Shown here in pieces: positions 7,934 through 18,300 of a stretch of DNA of 47,788 bases. The notes beneath the pieces are model-generated. The model saw only the letters and a list, made by a program, of their open reading frames with translations, had not been told where the DNA came from and ran no database searches. The stretch comes from Lentisphaeria bacterium UBA1732. Its GTDB lineage: Bacteria > Verrucomicrobiota > Lentisphaeria > Victivallales > UBA1829. Position 1 is the first letter of the stretch; every line of letters begins with the position of its first letter. The position numbers and the translations under genes were made by a program. The stretch lies in assembly GCA_002315855.1 (NCBI GenBank), contig DCIG01000051.1, positions 1 through 47,788 on the forward strand, given 5' to 3'.

Positions 7934-10588
7934 ATGAAAAGAAATCTCATCTTTTCCCGTTCCGTTCTTGCCTTTGCCATGCTTTTCGCATCTGCGACGG
8001 CACTGACCACGCTTGCAGCCGATGAGCCGGCGCAAATCACAGTTCAAAACGACGGTTCCAACGGGAACAAAGTACGCATCTCCGTTTCCGGCTGCAATCT
8101 GGAAGTTTCCGCGCTTTCCGCCAATGCACTTCGCGTGCGAGTTCAGAAAAACGGGGAATTTACAGAACAGCCTGAGCTGATTTATACCGCAGCCGACACA
8201 CTCCCCATTACTCTCGAAAAGAAGCAGGGAGCCGACGGAGATATCGTGATTTCCCCGAAAAGTTTCAGCAGCAAACAGATTATCAGCCTCACGGTTGACG
8301 GCAAAAACGGCAATCTCAGCTTCTTTTCCAACGGCAAAGAACTGCTTCAGAGCAATGTGAACAAACTGGTTGTCCCCGATGCCGGACAGGCCGGCAAAGC
8401 GGAAATCACGTTCGATGCACCCGAAAACGAATACATTTTCGGTCTGGGACAGTTCCAGGATGACGTGCTGAATCTCCGCAACCAGCCCCGCCGCCTGATT
8501 CAGGTCAATACGCAGGCTTCGGTTCCCATGATATATTCCAGCCGCGGTTACGGTCTCCTGTGGCACAACTACAGCCGCACGGACTTCAACCCGGCAGATA
8601 TTTCCATCACGCTGAGCCGCACGGGTGTTGGCGGAAGCCGCACGGTCGATGTTACCACCGATGCAGGCGGACGCCGTGAACGCCGTCAGGACAATATGCT
8701 CCACGGCACATTTGAAGTTCCCGCCGACGGCGAATACGCATTTGAGCTCGACTGCGGTCAGACCATGTCCCGCCAGCACATTCTCTCCATCGACGGGAAA
8801 AGCGTTGTCGATCAGCGCAATATGTGGCTTCCTCCTGTCGTCGGATTCCGCGTCAACCTCACCAAAGGTCAGCACACAGTTGACATCACCAATGTGGCCA
8901 ACGACCGCACTTCTCTGAAGATGCGCGCCGACCAGAATACCACAGTCTTCCGCTCCGACAAAGCCCCCGGAATTGATTTCACGGTCTTCGCCGGCAGAGC
9001 GGATGAAGTTACATCCACATTCCGCAAACTCTCCGGCAAAGTCCCGATGCTTCCGCAGTACGCATTCGGCTACTGGCATTGCCGCGAACGCTACCACAAC
9101 CAGAATGAACTTGTCTCCACGCTGAAAGAATTCCGCGACAAAAAAATCCCGGTTGACATCATCGTGCAGGACTGGCAGTGGTGGGATGACGGTCTGTGGA
9201 ACTCCATGCACTTCGATTCCAAACGCTACCCCGATCCCGTCAAGATGAACAAGGACATTCACGACATGAATGCCCGCCTGATGCTTTCCGTCTGGTCCAA
9301 GACCGGACGCGACCGCCGCAACCAGTTTGCCAACGAAATGCAGGAAGCACAAGGCTTCATCGGCAACAGCGAATGGATTGACTTCACCAAGAAGGAAGCC
9401 GTCGAACTCTACTGGAAATACTTCATCGAACGCCTCGTCTCCACGGGAGTGGATTCCTGGTGGCTGGATGCCGTTGAGCCCGAAAACGATGCTCTCCACG
9501 GCGCGAAAATCGCCATGGGCGACGGCGATACCTACCGCAACATCTATCCTCTCATGGTCAACCTCGCTTCGGACAGAAATCTCCGCAAGGCCATGCCCAA
9601 TCAGAGAGCACTCGTGCTGACCCGCTGCGTCTTCGCCGGTCAGCAGCGTCTCGGCGACGTTCTGTGGAGCGGTGATGTCGGAAGCACCTGGAATGATTTC
9701 CGCACGCAGGTCAAATCCGGCTTGAATACCACCATCAGCGGCATTCCGTACTGGACCACCGATGCAGGCGGATTCTTCCGTCCCGGCAATCAGTACAATG
9801 ACAAAGCCTATCATCATCGTCTGATTCGCTGGTTTGAATTTGCCACATTCTGCCCGATACAGCGCGTCCACGGCTACACCAGCGACACGGAACCCTGGCG
9901 TTACGGAGCCGAAGTTGAAACCGTCTTCCGCAAATTCCTGGATTTGCGCTATCGTATGCTTCCTTATGTCTACTCGCTTGCAGGCGCGACCACGCAGAAA
10001 GATTACACCATGATGCGCCCGCTTGTCATGGACTTTCCGCAGGACAGAAAAGCCCTTGAACAGGAAACCGAATACATGTTCGGTCCGGCTTTCCTCGTGG
10101 CTCCTGTCGTAACCGAAGAAGCAGACAAGAACGCCAAGCAAGCGGTCTACCTTCCCGAAGACAAAGCTCCGTGGTACAATTTCGCCGACTCCAAGCCCTC
10201 CAAGGGCGGTCAAACCGTTACCGTGGATGCCCCGCTGGATGTCATTCCGCTCTTCATTCGCGGCGGCAGCATTCTCCCCCTCGGCGAAACCATGCAGTAC
10301 ACCGGGGAAAAGAAGCCCGACAATCTGGAAATCCGCATCTACCCCGGCCAGGACGGCACATTCACCCTGTACGAAGACAACGGCATTGACTATTCCTACG
10401 AAAAAGGTGCTTTCACAACCATTGATTTCAGCTGGAATGACAATGCGAAAAAGCTGAATATCGCCAAACGCAGCGGCAAATTCGATGGTATGCTGGAATC
10501 CAGAACGTTCCGCGCCGTCCTCGTTACCACCGGAGAAACCATCGAAGTCAAGTACGATGGTTCTGAAAAATCCGTTTCGTTCAAATAA
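7934..10588 (+). CDS. Secreted GH31 glycosidase, probable alpha-xylosidase
   Basis: Exo-acting alpha-glycoside hydrolase (retaining). A signal peptide covers about residues 1-29 (MKR, hydrophobic stretch, cleavage after LAA), so it acts in the periplasm or outside. The order is an N-terminal beta-sandwich, a PA14-like insert (about 239-335) and the (beta/alpha)8 catalytic domain. Catalytic residues are nucleophile Asp512 in WWLDAVEPE and acid/base Asp581 in LWSGDVGSTW. C-terminal beta-domains follow, the last resembling DUF5110. An N-terminal PA14 insert is known from GH31 alpha-xylosidases acting on xyloglucan oligosaccharides, which makes xylosidase my first choice, with alpha-glucosidase as the alternative. 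At 884 residues the length is usual for that group. GH127 follows 81 bases later and is probably cotranscribed. Confidence 0.88.
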   Translation: MKRNLIFSRSVLAFAMLFASATALTTLAADEPAQITVQNDGSNGNKVRISVSGCNLEVSALSANALRVRVQKNGEFTEQPELIYTAADTLPITLEKKQGADGDIVISPKSFSSKQIISLTVDGKNGNLSFFSNGKELLQSNVNKLVVPDAGQAGKAEITFDAPENEYIFGLGQFQDDVLNLRNQPRRLIQVNTQASVPMIYSSRGYGLLWHNYSRTDFNPADISITLSRTGVGGSRTVDVTTDAGGRRERRQDNMLHGTFEVPADGEYAFELDCGQTMSRQHILSIDGKSVVDQRNMWLPPVVGFRVNLTKGQHTVDITNVANDRTSLKMRADQNTTVFRSDKAPGIDFTVFAGRADEVTSTFRKLSGKVPMLPQYAFGYWHCRERYHNQNELVSTLKEFRDKKIPVDIIVQDWQWWDDGLWNSMHFDSKRYPDPVKMNKDIHDMNARLMLSVWSKTGRDRRNQFANEMQEAQGFIGNSEWIDFTKKEAVELYWKYFIERLVSTGVDSWWLDAVEPENDALHGAKIAMGDGDTYRNIYPLMVNLASDRNLRKAMPNQRALVLTRCVFAGQQRLGDVLWSGDVGSTWNDFRTQVKSGLNTTISGIPYWTTDAGGFFRPGNQYNDKAYHHRLIRWFEFATFCPIQRVHGYTSDTEPWRYGAEVETVFRKFLDLRYRMLPYVYSLAGATTQKDYTMMRPLVMDFPQDRKALEQETEYMFGPAFLVAPVVTEEADKNAKQAVYLPEDKAPWYNFADSKPSKGGQTVTVDAPLDVIPLFIRGGSILPLGETMQYTGEKKPDNLEIRIYPGQDGTFTLYEDNGIDYSYEKGAFTTIDFSWNDNAKKLNIAKRSGKFDGMLESRTFRAVLVTTGETIEVKYDGSEKSVSFK

Positions 10589-10602
10589 CAAATCTTCATG
10601 AT

Positions 10603-10644
10603 ACGGGACTGTTCGTTTTCTCTTTCAAAATGTTTCAGTCCCGT
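10603..10644 (+). other. Intercistronic hairpin between GH31 and GH127
   Basis: ACGGGACTG (10603-10611) pairs perfectly with CAGTCCCGT (10636-10644) around a 24-base loop. GCAACACA follows, not a U-tract, so I read it as an mRNA-processing or stability element between two cotranscribed genes rather than a full terminator. Confidence 0.55.
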
Positions 10645-10669
10645 GCAACACATATTCAGGAAACAACTC

Positions 10670-13075
10670 ATGAACCGCAAACTCACTGCCACCATGTTTA
10701 CCGCATTCTGCCTCGCCGCCGGATATTCCTCCGCCGCCGACACGCCGAATGCAATCGAAACCAAAACTGAACCTTTTGCACTCGAAGACGTTACGCTTCT
10801 GGACAGTCCCTTTCTGAAACTTCAGGAAATCGACAAGGACTACCTGATGAACGTCCTGAAGCCGGACCCCCTGATTGCAGGCATCCGCGAACGTGCAGGT
10901 CTCCCCAAAAAAGCCAACAAATACGGCGGCTGGGAATCTCAGGGCATCAATGGACACGGTCTCGGACACTACCTCTCTGCGCTGGCGGCATGTTACGCGC
11001 AGACCCGCGATGAAAAGGTCAAGGATCGCCTCAACTACATCCTCGATGAACTCGAACTCTGCCAGCAGAAAAACGGAAACGGCTACCTCCACTCCGTTGA
11101 CCAGAACGTCTATGAAAAGGTCAAATCCGGCAATTTCACCGTCGGCGGATTCGACATCAACAACTGGTGGGTTCCGAACTACAGTCTGCACAAAATCTTC
11201 GCCGGACTCCGCGATGCCTATCGCTATGCAGGCTGCAAGAAAGCGCTCGAAATCGAAAAGAAGCTCGGCGACTGGTATGACGGCATCGTCTCGCCCCTTA
11301 ACGAAGAACAGCGTCAGAAACTTCTCGGCTCCGAATGGGGCGGCATGAATGAAACTTTCTGCCAGCTGGCACAGGACACCGGGAACATGCACTATCTCGA
11401 AATCGCGGAAAAGTATTTCGATCACAAGCGCATTTTCGACCCGCTCAAGCAGGGACAGGACCGTCTGACCGGACTCCATGCCAATACGCAGGTTCCGAAA
11501 ATCGTCGGTCTGGCCACAGAATATGAAATGACCGGCAAGAAAGAATACCGCACCGCCGTCGAAACCTTCTGGAACAGCGTTGTGCGCGAACGTTCATTCG
11601 CCAACGGCGGACACAGCGACAGCGAACACTTCTTCGACGTCTCCCAGTTCCCGCAGAAACTCGGCCACAAGAACTGCGAAACCTGCAACATCAACAACAT
11701 GATTCGCCTCACGGGGCATCTCTTCCAGTGGGAACCCACCGCAGAACAGATGGACTTCGTGGAACGCGCTCTCATCAACCAGATTCTTGCCAACATCGGC
11801 CAGAAACAGGGAGAATTCGGTTACTTCATCAGCCAGAAGCCCGTCTCCATGAAGGTCTTCTCCACCCCGGAAAACGCCTGGTGGTGCTGTGTCGGCACCG
11901 GCATGGAAAACCCCATGCACTACGCCGAACAGGCCTACTTCCACAAAAACAACAACCTCTGGATCAATCTCTACATCGGCTCACAGCTGAATTGGAAAGA
12001 TCAGGGCATTACCCTCAAGCAAATCACGCAGTTCCCGAACTCCGACACCATTCGTTTTGAAATCACTGCAAAACAGCCGGTCAAGCTCGCGTTCAACTTC
12101 CGTCATCCCTACTGGTGCGAACTTCCCCAAATGAAAATCAACGGCGAAGCACAGACCATCACCAGCAAGCCCTCCTCCTATTTCACCATTGAACGCACAT
12201 GGAAAACCGGGGATGTCATTGACCTGACTCTCCCGATGCAGCTCCATATCCAGCCCCTGCCCCACTCCGACAACAAATTCATCGCTTTCATGTACGGTCC
12301 GATGGTTTTGACCGGCATCGTCCCGCCCGAAGAAGGCAAGGAAGATATGGCAAAGCGCCGCTGGGACGACCACCTCAAAGCCCCCTACGCCACAAACGAA
12401 ACGGCTGCGAACATCGTCTCCAATGATCCGCTCAACGCGTGGAAGAAGCTGGAACTGAAATCCAAGTCTCCTCTCGAATTTGTCAGCAAAGGGCTGGCGA
12501 AACCGGGCGAAATCACTCTCCGTCCGTTCCATACCGTCTACGAAGAACACTACACCATGTACTTCCCCGTCATGTCGGAAGAAAACTGGCAGGTTGAACA
12601 GAAGCGTCTCGAAGAAATCGCCGCAGAACAGAAGCGTCTCGAAGCACTCCGCACCGACCTGGTTACACCGGGCTTCCAGCAGACCGAAGTCAACCACGGA
12701 TATCAGGGCAACCGCTCCGAAGCAGGTGATTTCCAGAATCGCAAGTATCGTCATGCACAGGGGGCAGACGGCTGGTTCTCCTACAAGATGGCAGTCGATC
12801 CTCAGAAGCCCGTCAAGCTGGTCGTAACTTACTGTTCCGGCGACAATGGACGCGAATTTGACATTCTCATCGATGGTCAGAAGCTCGCCTCTGAAAAACT
12901 TCAGGCACCCCGCGGACGCGGCGGCATGCGCGGCAATCAGTCTTCTTTCTACGACAAGACTTATGAACTGCCGGAAGCAATGACCAAAGGCAAATCCAGC
13001 GTTACAGTCCGTTTCCAAGGATCAGCCAACACTTCCTACGTCGGCGGCGTCTTCAATATCGTGATTACACGCTGA
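10670..13075 (+). CDS. Secreted GH127 (DUF1680) beta-L-arabinofuranosidase
   Basis: Removes beta-L-arabinofuranose from plant glycans and glycoproteins. I start it at 10670 rather than the in-frame ATG at 10598, because this ATG follows AGGAAA and opens a signal peptide (about residues 1-23, ending SSAA). The (alpha/alpha)6 barrel has the family's zinc-thiolate site: Glu337 and Cys339 in CETCNIN, and Cys406-Cys407 in WWCCVGTG. In the characterised GH127 enzyme HypBA1 the corresponding residues are Glu338, Cys340, Cys417 (nucleophile) and Cys418. C-terminal beta-domains follow, with an EEIAAEQKRLEAL helical stretch near 645-660 and a final domain (about 670-801) resembling those appended to DUF1680 proteins. 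An RGRGGMRGNQ loop lies near residue 747. It is 801 residues long and the last gene before the terminator at 13109. Confidence 0.88.
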   Translation: MNRKLTATMFTAFCLAAGYSSAADTPNAIETKTEPFALEDVTLLDSPFLKLQEIDKDYLMNVLKPDPLIAGIRERAGLPKKANKYGGWESQGINGHGLGHYLSALAACYAQTRDEKVKDRLNYILDELELCQQKNGNGYLHSVDQNVYEKVKSGNFTVGGFDINNWWVPNYSLHKIFAGLRDAYRYAGCKKALEIEKKLGDWYDGIVSPLNEEQRQKLLGSEWGGMNETFCQLAQDTGNMHYLEIAEKYFDHKRIFDPLKQGQDRLTGLHANTQVPKIVGLATEYEMTGKKEYRTAVETFWNSVVRERSFANGGHSDSEHFFDVSQFPQKLGHKNCETCNINNMIRLTGHLFQWEPTAEQMDFVERALINQILANIGQKQGEFGYFISQKPVSMKVFSTPENAWWCCVGTGMENPMHYAEQAYFHKNNNLWINLYIGSQLNWKDQGITLKQITQFPNSDTIRFEITAKQPVKLAFNFRHPYWCELPQMKINGEAQTITSKPSSYFTIERTWKTGDVIDLTLPMQLHIQPLPHSDNKFIAFMYGPMVLTGIVPPEEGKEDMAKRRWDDHLKAPYATNETAANIVSNDPLNAWKKLELKSKSPLEFVSKGLAKPGEITLRPFHTVYEEHYTMYFPVMSEENWQVEQKRLEEIAAEQKRLEALRTDLVTPGFQQTEVNHGYQGNRSEAGDFQNRKYRHAQGADGWFSYKMAVDPQKPVKLVVTYCSGDNGREFDILIDGQKLASEKLQAPRGRGGMRGNQSSFYDKTYELPEAMTKGKSSVTVRFQGSANTSYVGGVFNIVITR

Positions 13076-13108
13076 CCTGAAAAATTTTCGCATTGCACGC
13101 GAAAACAT

Positions 13109-13150
13109 CGCCCCGTTTTCTCTCCCGGAGGACACGGGGCGTTTCTTTCT
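13109..13150 (+). terminator. Terminator of the GH31-GH127 unit
   Basis: CGCCCCGT (13109-13116) pairs perfectly with ACGGGGCG (13134-13141). TTTCTTTCTT follows. The loop is 17 bases. Confidence 0.85.
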
Positions 13151-13204
13151 TCTCCGATTTCTTATGGATGCGTCTTTGATGAAACCAGACTATCACCGGA
13201 GCAC

Positions 13205-13234
13205 AAAAAAAGCCCCGGAATCAGAACCGGAGCT
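13205..13234 (-). terminator. Terminator of the NifU-like gene
   Basis: On the minus strand AGCTCCGG (13234-13227) pairs with CCGGGGCT (13218-13211), one G-T pair, followed by TTTTTTT. It faces the GH127 terminator, so the two converging units are separately closed. Confidence 0.85.
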
Positions 13235-13268
13235 TCAGGAATGCCCTTTGCGGGCATACGCATCAAAA

Positions 13269-13487
13269 TCAGGCGCGTTCCACCACGATTTCAGGATCGA
13301 CCGTTTCGCGGAGAATGCGTTCAATGCCTTCTTTCAAGGTCATCTGGGCGTGCGGGCAGCAGCCACATGCACCGCGCAGAGCGAGCGTAACGACTTTGCC
13401 TTCGATGGAGATGACTTCGAGGTCGCCGCCGTCAGCCTGAAGCATTCCGCGGAGTTCTTCCAGTTTTTCTCTGATTTGTGCTTCCAT
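13269..13487 (-). CDS. NifU C-terminal-domain (Nfu) iron-sulfur carrier
   Basis: A 72-residue stand-alone NifU-CTD protein that holds a [4Fe-4S] cluster between two subunits and passes it to apo-proteins in the cytoplasm. The CxxC is Cys41-Gly-Cys-Cys44 in GACGCCPHAQ, and the fold markers LQADGGDLEV and TLKEGIERIL are present. Plausible clients in this window are NifJ and the ferredoxin-nitroreductase. AAAGGA precedes the ATG. It is monocistronic between two convergent or divergent carbohydrate units, with its own promoter and terminator. Confidence 0.92.
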   Translation of the reverse strand: MEAQIREKLEELRGMLQADGGDLEVISIEGKVVTLALRGACGCCPHAQMTLKEGIERILRETVDPEIVVERA

Positions 13488-13545
13488 GAGAAAATCCTTT
13501 CAATTGGGTGAGTGGTATATTTGATTTGGAATGACAGCATATTTA

Positions 13546-13574
13546 AGTATAGCACATCATAACTGAAAATACAA
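13546..13574 (-). promoter_or_regulatory. Promoter of the NifU-like gene
   Basis: On the minus strand TTGTAT (13574-13569), a 17-base spacer, then TATACT (13551-13546) preceded by TGTGC. The leader is about 55 bases. This promoter and the one at 13719 account for the 334 gene-free bases 13488-13821. I see nothing else there. Confidence 0.7.
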
Positions 13575-13718
13575 ATTTCCCTCCCGCATTTTTCCGAAAA
13601 AAACAAAAAATGAGCAGCCAATGTTTCACCGCAGATACAACAAAAAACATGTCGGCAAAATAAATTCGTGAATTTCTCTTTTTTCTCATATTTCTTTCTC
13701 AAAACGCCTGATTTTCTC

Positions 13719-13746
13719 TTGTTTTTTTCCCATTAAGATGTATATT
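13719..13746 (+). promoter_or_regulatory. Promoter of the BNR-lacZ unit
   Basis: TTGTTT at 13719-13724, a 16-base spacer, then TATATT at 13741-13746. An in-frame ATG at 13738 overlaps the -10 box and cannot be the translation start. Confidence 0.75.
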
Positions 13747-13821
13747 AACGTGAAATCGCTTACAATACACATCTCAAAACACAGGGTATCTGCTCAAATA
13801 CCCACAGATAAGGATACTGAC

Positions 13822-15252
13822 ATGAGCTTGAAAAAGTTTTTTTCATTCCCTTTCACATTCTTGTTTTTTGTTGTTTTGACCTGCGCATTTCTGATCAATT
13901 CCGGCAGTCTCTCTGCACAAGATGTCCCCGCCTTCCCCGCGTTCAGTTCCGAACTTGTTTCGGACGGTGCATACTGCTGGTTCGCCGACCCCCGCGCGAT
14001 TCATTTTACCTCCCGCGACGGCAAAATCGACCGAACGTTCATTGGTTGGATTAATCGCCGCGGCGATGTTATGGCCTGCCAGTACGATTACACTTCAAAA
14101 AAAATCCGGGAAGTTGTCATCCACTCCGCTTTTGAGCGCGACGACCACGACAATCCCACGTTTCTGGTCCTGCCGGATGAGCATATCATCATTTTCTACA
14201 CACGCCACACCAACGAACCCAAAATCTGGTATCGCGTCAGCAAAAATCCCGGCGACATCACCGACCTGCTCCCGCCGAAATCTCTCCCGACCGACCATAA
14301 CACCACCTACCCCACTCCGTTTCTGCTCAGCGGCGACCCGTCTCACATCTATTTGACCTGGCGGGGCATCAAGTGGCATCCTACCATAGCATCCCTGACC
14401 ATGCCATCCGTCCAAAACGGCTATACCGCTGAATTTGCACTCAAACCGACGCAGATTGTCCACTCTTCTGCACAGAATACGGGAACTGCCGGCTCCAGCT
14501 GCCGTCCTTACGCAAAATACATCTCCGACGGCAAAAGCCGCATTTATCTTGCATTCACCGCCACGCACCCCGACAACATCAATCCCACCATGCTGTATGG
14601 CGCGTATGTGGATGTCTCCGACCTTTCATTGCGCGATTTGAACGGGAAAGTTTTGGATGCCGACCTCACGAAAGCCCCGATTATGACCGTTACGAACACA
14701 GAAACCATCGCGGATTCTCTCGCTTATGTCATTGCAGATGACCGCAGTATCCGCCACTGGATTTGGGATTCCGCACTGGGCAAAGACGGTGCATATTATG
14801 TGCTCTTCACGAAAATTTCACCCGATAAAACGGTCCATACCTACTACTACGGGAAATGGGTCAACGGGAAATGGCACATTCTGAAACTTGCCGATGCGGG
14901 AGGCTGGTTCCATCAGAATCCCAATACCGAAAAATGCTACTCCGCAGGAATGGCATTTGACCACGAAAACCCGCAGAATGTTTATGTTTCCGTTCCGGTT
15001 GGAGGCGTTTTTGAAATCGTCAGAATGACTGTTTCCGCCGATGCATCCGAAATCGTTGAAACAACCTCCATTACACGAAACTCCACCCGCAATCATATCC
15101 GTCCATACGTTATTTCAGGCGGGAAATCCGGTTCACCCGAACTGATTTGGATGCACGGCGACTATTATTTTTGGTCTGTTAACAATCCCAATCAGCAGCG
15201 AGACGGTTTTTACACGGGTATCTTCACAAACTTCATTTCCTCAACCAAATAA
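13822..15252 (+). CDS. Secreted BNR-repeat (BNR_4-type) protein
   Basis: A predicted exported six-bladed-propeller-type protein of 476 residues. I use the ATG at 13822 because it follows AAGGATAC, opens a clear signal peptide (Lys-rich start, hydrophobic core, cleavage near SLSAQ) and lies downstream of the promoter at 13719. The mature start has GAYCWFADPRAIHF, matching the conserved opening of BNR_4 proteins, then several beta-blades with His/Asp/Trp-rich loops (YTRHTNEPKIWYR, RHWIWDSALGKDGAYYVLFT, LIWMHGDYYFW). Relatives sit in polysaccharide-utilisation loci and some are polysaccharide lyases or glycosidases, so a catalytic role on plant polymers is possible but not shown. The beta-galactosidase gene begins 50 bases downstream and is probably cotranscribed. 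Confidence 0.75.
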   Translation: MSLKKFFSFPFTFLFFVVLTCAFLINSGSLSAQDVPAFPAFSSELVSDGAYCWFADPRAIHFTSRDGKIDRTFIGWINRRGDVMACQYDYTSKKIREVVIHSAFERDDHDNPTFLVLPDEHIIIFYTRHTNEPKIWYRVSKNPGDITDLLPPKSLPTDHNTTYPTPFLLSGDPSHIYLTWRGIKWHPTIASLTMPSVQNGYTAEFALKPTQIVHSSAQNTGTAGSSCRPYAKYISDGKSRIYLAFTATHPDNINPTMLYGAYVDVSDLSLRDLNGKVLDADLTKAPIMTVTNTETIADSLAYVIADDRSIRHWIWDSALGKDGAYYVLFTKISPDKTVHTYYYGKWVNGKWHILKLADAGGWFHQNPNTEKCYSAGMAFDHENPQNVYVSVPVGGVFEIVRMTVSADASEIVETTSITRNSTRNHIRPYVISGGKSGSPELIWMHGDYYFWSVNNPNQQRDGFYTGIFTNFISSTK

Positions 15253-15302
15253 ACAAACCAATCAACCACCTTTTTATACACAACCAACAAAGGAAACTTC
15301 AA

Positions 15303-18300
15303 ATGCGCTCTATGCCGAAAGTATCCGGTCTGACCATCGGGGCAGCGACTTTCCTGTCGATTGCCGCCTTTGCCGTTCAGGCTCAAGAACGTCCCGAATG
15401 GGAAAATGAAAAAGTCAACTTTGTGAATGTAGAACCAGTCCGTTCCGATACGGCAGTTCCCACCGCAAGCAATCAGTCCACACTCCTCAACGGCAACTGG
15501 AAATTCAATTTCGTCCTCAAGCCGGAAGACCGCCCCATGGATTTCTACAAGGTCAATTTCGATGACTCTTCGTGGAAAACCATCCCCGTCCCCAGCTCAT
15601 GGCAGGTTCAGGGATACGGCACACCGCTGTATTCCAATGTCGGGTATCCGTTTGAAACCAGAAATCCGCCGTCTGTTACCACACAGCCTGCGCAGTGGAT
15701 GACCTCCTACGTGGAACGCAACCCCGTCGGATCGTTCCGCACGAATTTCACGCTTCCCGCAAACTACGGCAACGGACAGGTCTTCCTGCGCTTCAACGGC
15801 GTGGAAGCCGGTTATTACGTATGGGTCAACGGCGAAAAAGTCGGTTATGCGGAAGACTCCTACAACCCCGATGAATTCAACGTTACCAAATACCTGAAGA
15901 AAGACGGCAAAAACACTCTGGCAGTTCAGGTGTTTCGCTGGACCGACGGTTCCTACCTCGAAGACCAGGACTTCTTCCGTCACTCCGGTATCTTCCGTGA
16001 TGTCGTGATGTTCCACACGCCCGATCTGGCGCTGCGCGACATCTACGTCCACACTCTTCTTGCCAACGACTACAAAGACGGTACACTCGAAGGCAATCTC
16101 TTCGTCAAGAACTATTCCGAAAAGGAATTGACCGGCAATGTCAACTACAAGCTGACTTACAAGGGAAAGGAAATCTGGAAAGGCTCTTCCAGCATCACTG
16201 TTCCCGCAAACTCCGAAGCACCCGTCAAGCTCTCCTACGTTGTCAAGAACGTTGACGCATGGACGGCTGAAACTCCGAACCTCTATCAGTTCACAGCCAC
16301 CATCGATGATGCCTCCAAGTCTGCCGCCGCACATCAGGAACTGAACGCCGACCTCGGTTTCCGCACCGTTGAAGTCGGTCCGCAGTATCAGCTTCTCATC
16401 AACGGCAAGGAAGTCATCCTCAAGGGTGTCAACCGCCACGAAACACACCCCGATATGGGACGTGCCATCACCCGCGAAGTCATGGAAAAGGATATTAAGC
16501 TGATGAAAGCGCACAACGTCAACACGCTGCGTACTTCTCACTATCCCGACGCCCCCTACATGTACGAACTCTGCAACAAGTACGGTATCTACGTCGTTGC
16601 TGAATCCAACATTGAATGCCACGGCAAGCAGGAACTTACCCGCAATCCAGACTGGACACAGGCCTACGTCGAACGCAACCTGAACACCGTCAACCGTCTG
16701 AAAAACAATCCGTCCATCATCTTCTGGAGTCTGGGCAATGAAAACGGACGCGGTCAGAACCTCGATGCCGCATCCAAGGCAATCAGAGAAATCGACACCA
16801 CACGTCTCATCCACTCCTGCGACCTCGGCTTCCGTCGCGGCATTACCGATATGGGCAGCTGCATGTATCCTGACGTCAACGGACTGAACGGTACGGGAAG
16901 AAACAACGAACAGGCCCCGTTCTTCGTTTGCGAATACGCACACTCCATGGGTAACGCCCTCGGCAACTTCCAGGACTACATGGATGCATTTGAACGTCAT
17001 CCGCGTCTCATCGGAGGCTGCATCTGGGACTGGGTTGACCAGGATATCCACGCTGAACTCAATCCTGCCACCGGAAAATACGCTGCTGCTCCGAACAAGG
17101 GCAAAGCCCGCGCTTACGGCGGCATGTTCGGCGATAACCCGAACGACGGCAACTTCTGCGAAAACGGCGTCATCGACTCCGAACGCCACATCACCCCGAA
17201 ACTGATGGAAGTCAAGAAAGTCTATCAGTATCTCCGCTTCAAACAGACAGACGCCGGCACCAATAAGGTTACCGTCCAGCTCCTCAACAAATACTTCCAC
17301 AAGACTCTCTCCGGCGCTCGTATCGCAGCCGTGCCCATCGGCGGTTTCGGCAAGGGCGGCAAGCGTGCTGTTCAGGTCAAGAATGTTCCGGATCTCGCTC
17401 CCGGTGCCACGGCTGATTTCACCTTCGATATTCCCGCCGGCGCAACCAAAGACATGCTCTATCTCGTCTTCCCGAATGAAAAGGAATCCATCGCTCAGTA
17501 CGACATCGTCGAAAATCCCGTTGACCCCGTCAAGGCTCTCGACAATGGCGACCTCGATATGGCCCGCAAGCTCGCAATCGCTTACGAATCCTTCGCACAA
17601 GTTCCCGATGACAGTCTGAATCTCACCGCATCCGCTTCCGATGCAGCTCTTACCCGCACCGGCAGCGACACCGAAAAGACAGCGGTCATCTCCAACAACA
17701 AGGTCTCCGTAACTTTCGCAAACGGTCTCCTCTCCGGTATCGCATACAACAAGAAAGATATGCTTCTTTCCGGTCCGGTTCTCAACGCCTATCGTTCCCC
17801 CTTGGACAATGACGGCTGGCTCCGCGGTCGCAACGACATCAGCCTCACCCCCGCTTGCACCGCTTTCACCGTTGCTCAGCAGGGCAAGAACTTTGTCGTT
17901 ACATCCACCGTTGACTACAATACCGGAAACGGCAATCGTCCGCAGCAGCAGGGCAACCGTCCGCAGGGTGGACGTCCCGGTCAGCAGCAGGGCGGCGGCT
18001 ACAGTTTCTCCGTTGAAACCGTCTGGACGATCTTCCCCGATGGCTCCATCCGTTCCCAGAACAAAATCATGCCGAAGTTCGGTCGCAACTCTCTGCCTTG
18101 CCTCGGTTTCGTCATGAACCTTCCGAAGGAATTTTCCAAGGTCGAATATCTCGGCTACGGCCCGATGGAAAACTACAACGACCGCAAAACCGGATCGTTC
18201 TTCGACCACTTCAAGACCACAGTTCAGGAAATCTACGGCACCACCTACTATGCCAAGTCTCAGGCTTGCGGCAACCGCACAGGAACCAAGTGGGTTCGCC

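Noticed and set aside
7922..10591. 889-codon open frame on the minus strand opposite GH31
   Set aside because: It mirrors the GH31 gene, which has signal peptide, catalytic motifs, promoter and ribosome site. The antisense product has no recognisable family and a biased Phe/Val/Gly/Ala composition typical of shadow frames.
13738..13821. Upstream extension of the BNR protein to ATG 13738
   Set aside because: This ATG overlaps the -10 box, and the signal peptide and ribosome site are at 13822.
15597..18209. 870-codon open frame on the minus strand opposite the LacZ-type gene
   Set aside because: Shadow of a well-supported GH2 gene in a codon-biased region. No family motif or proper start context.
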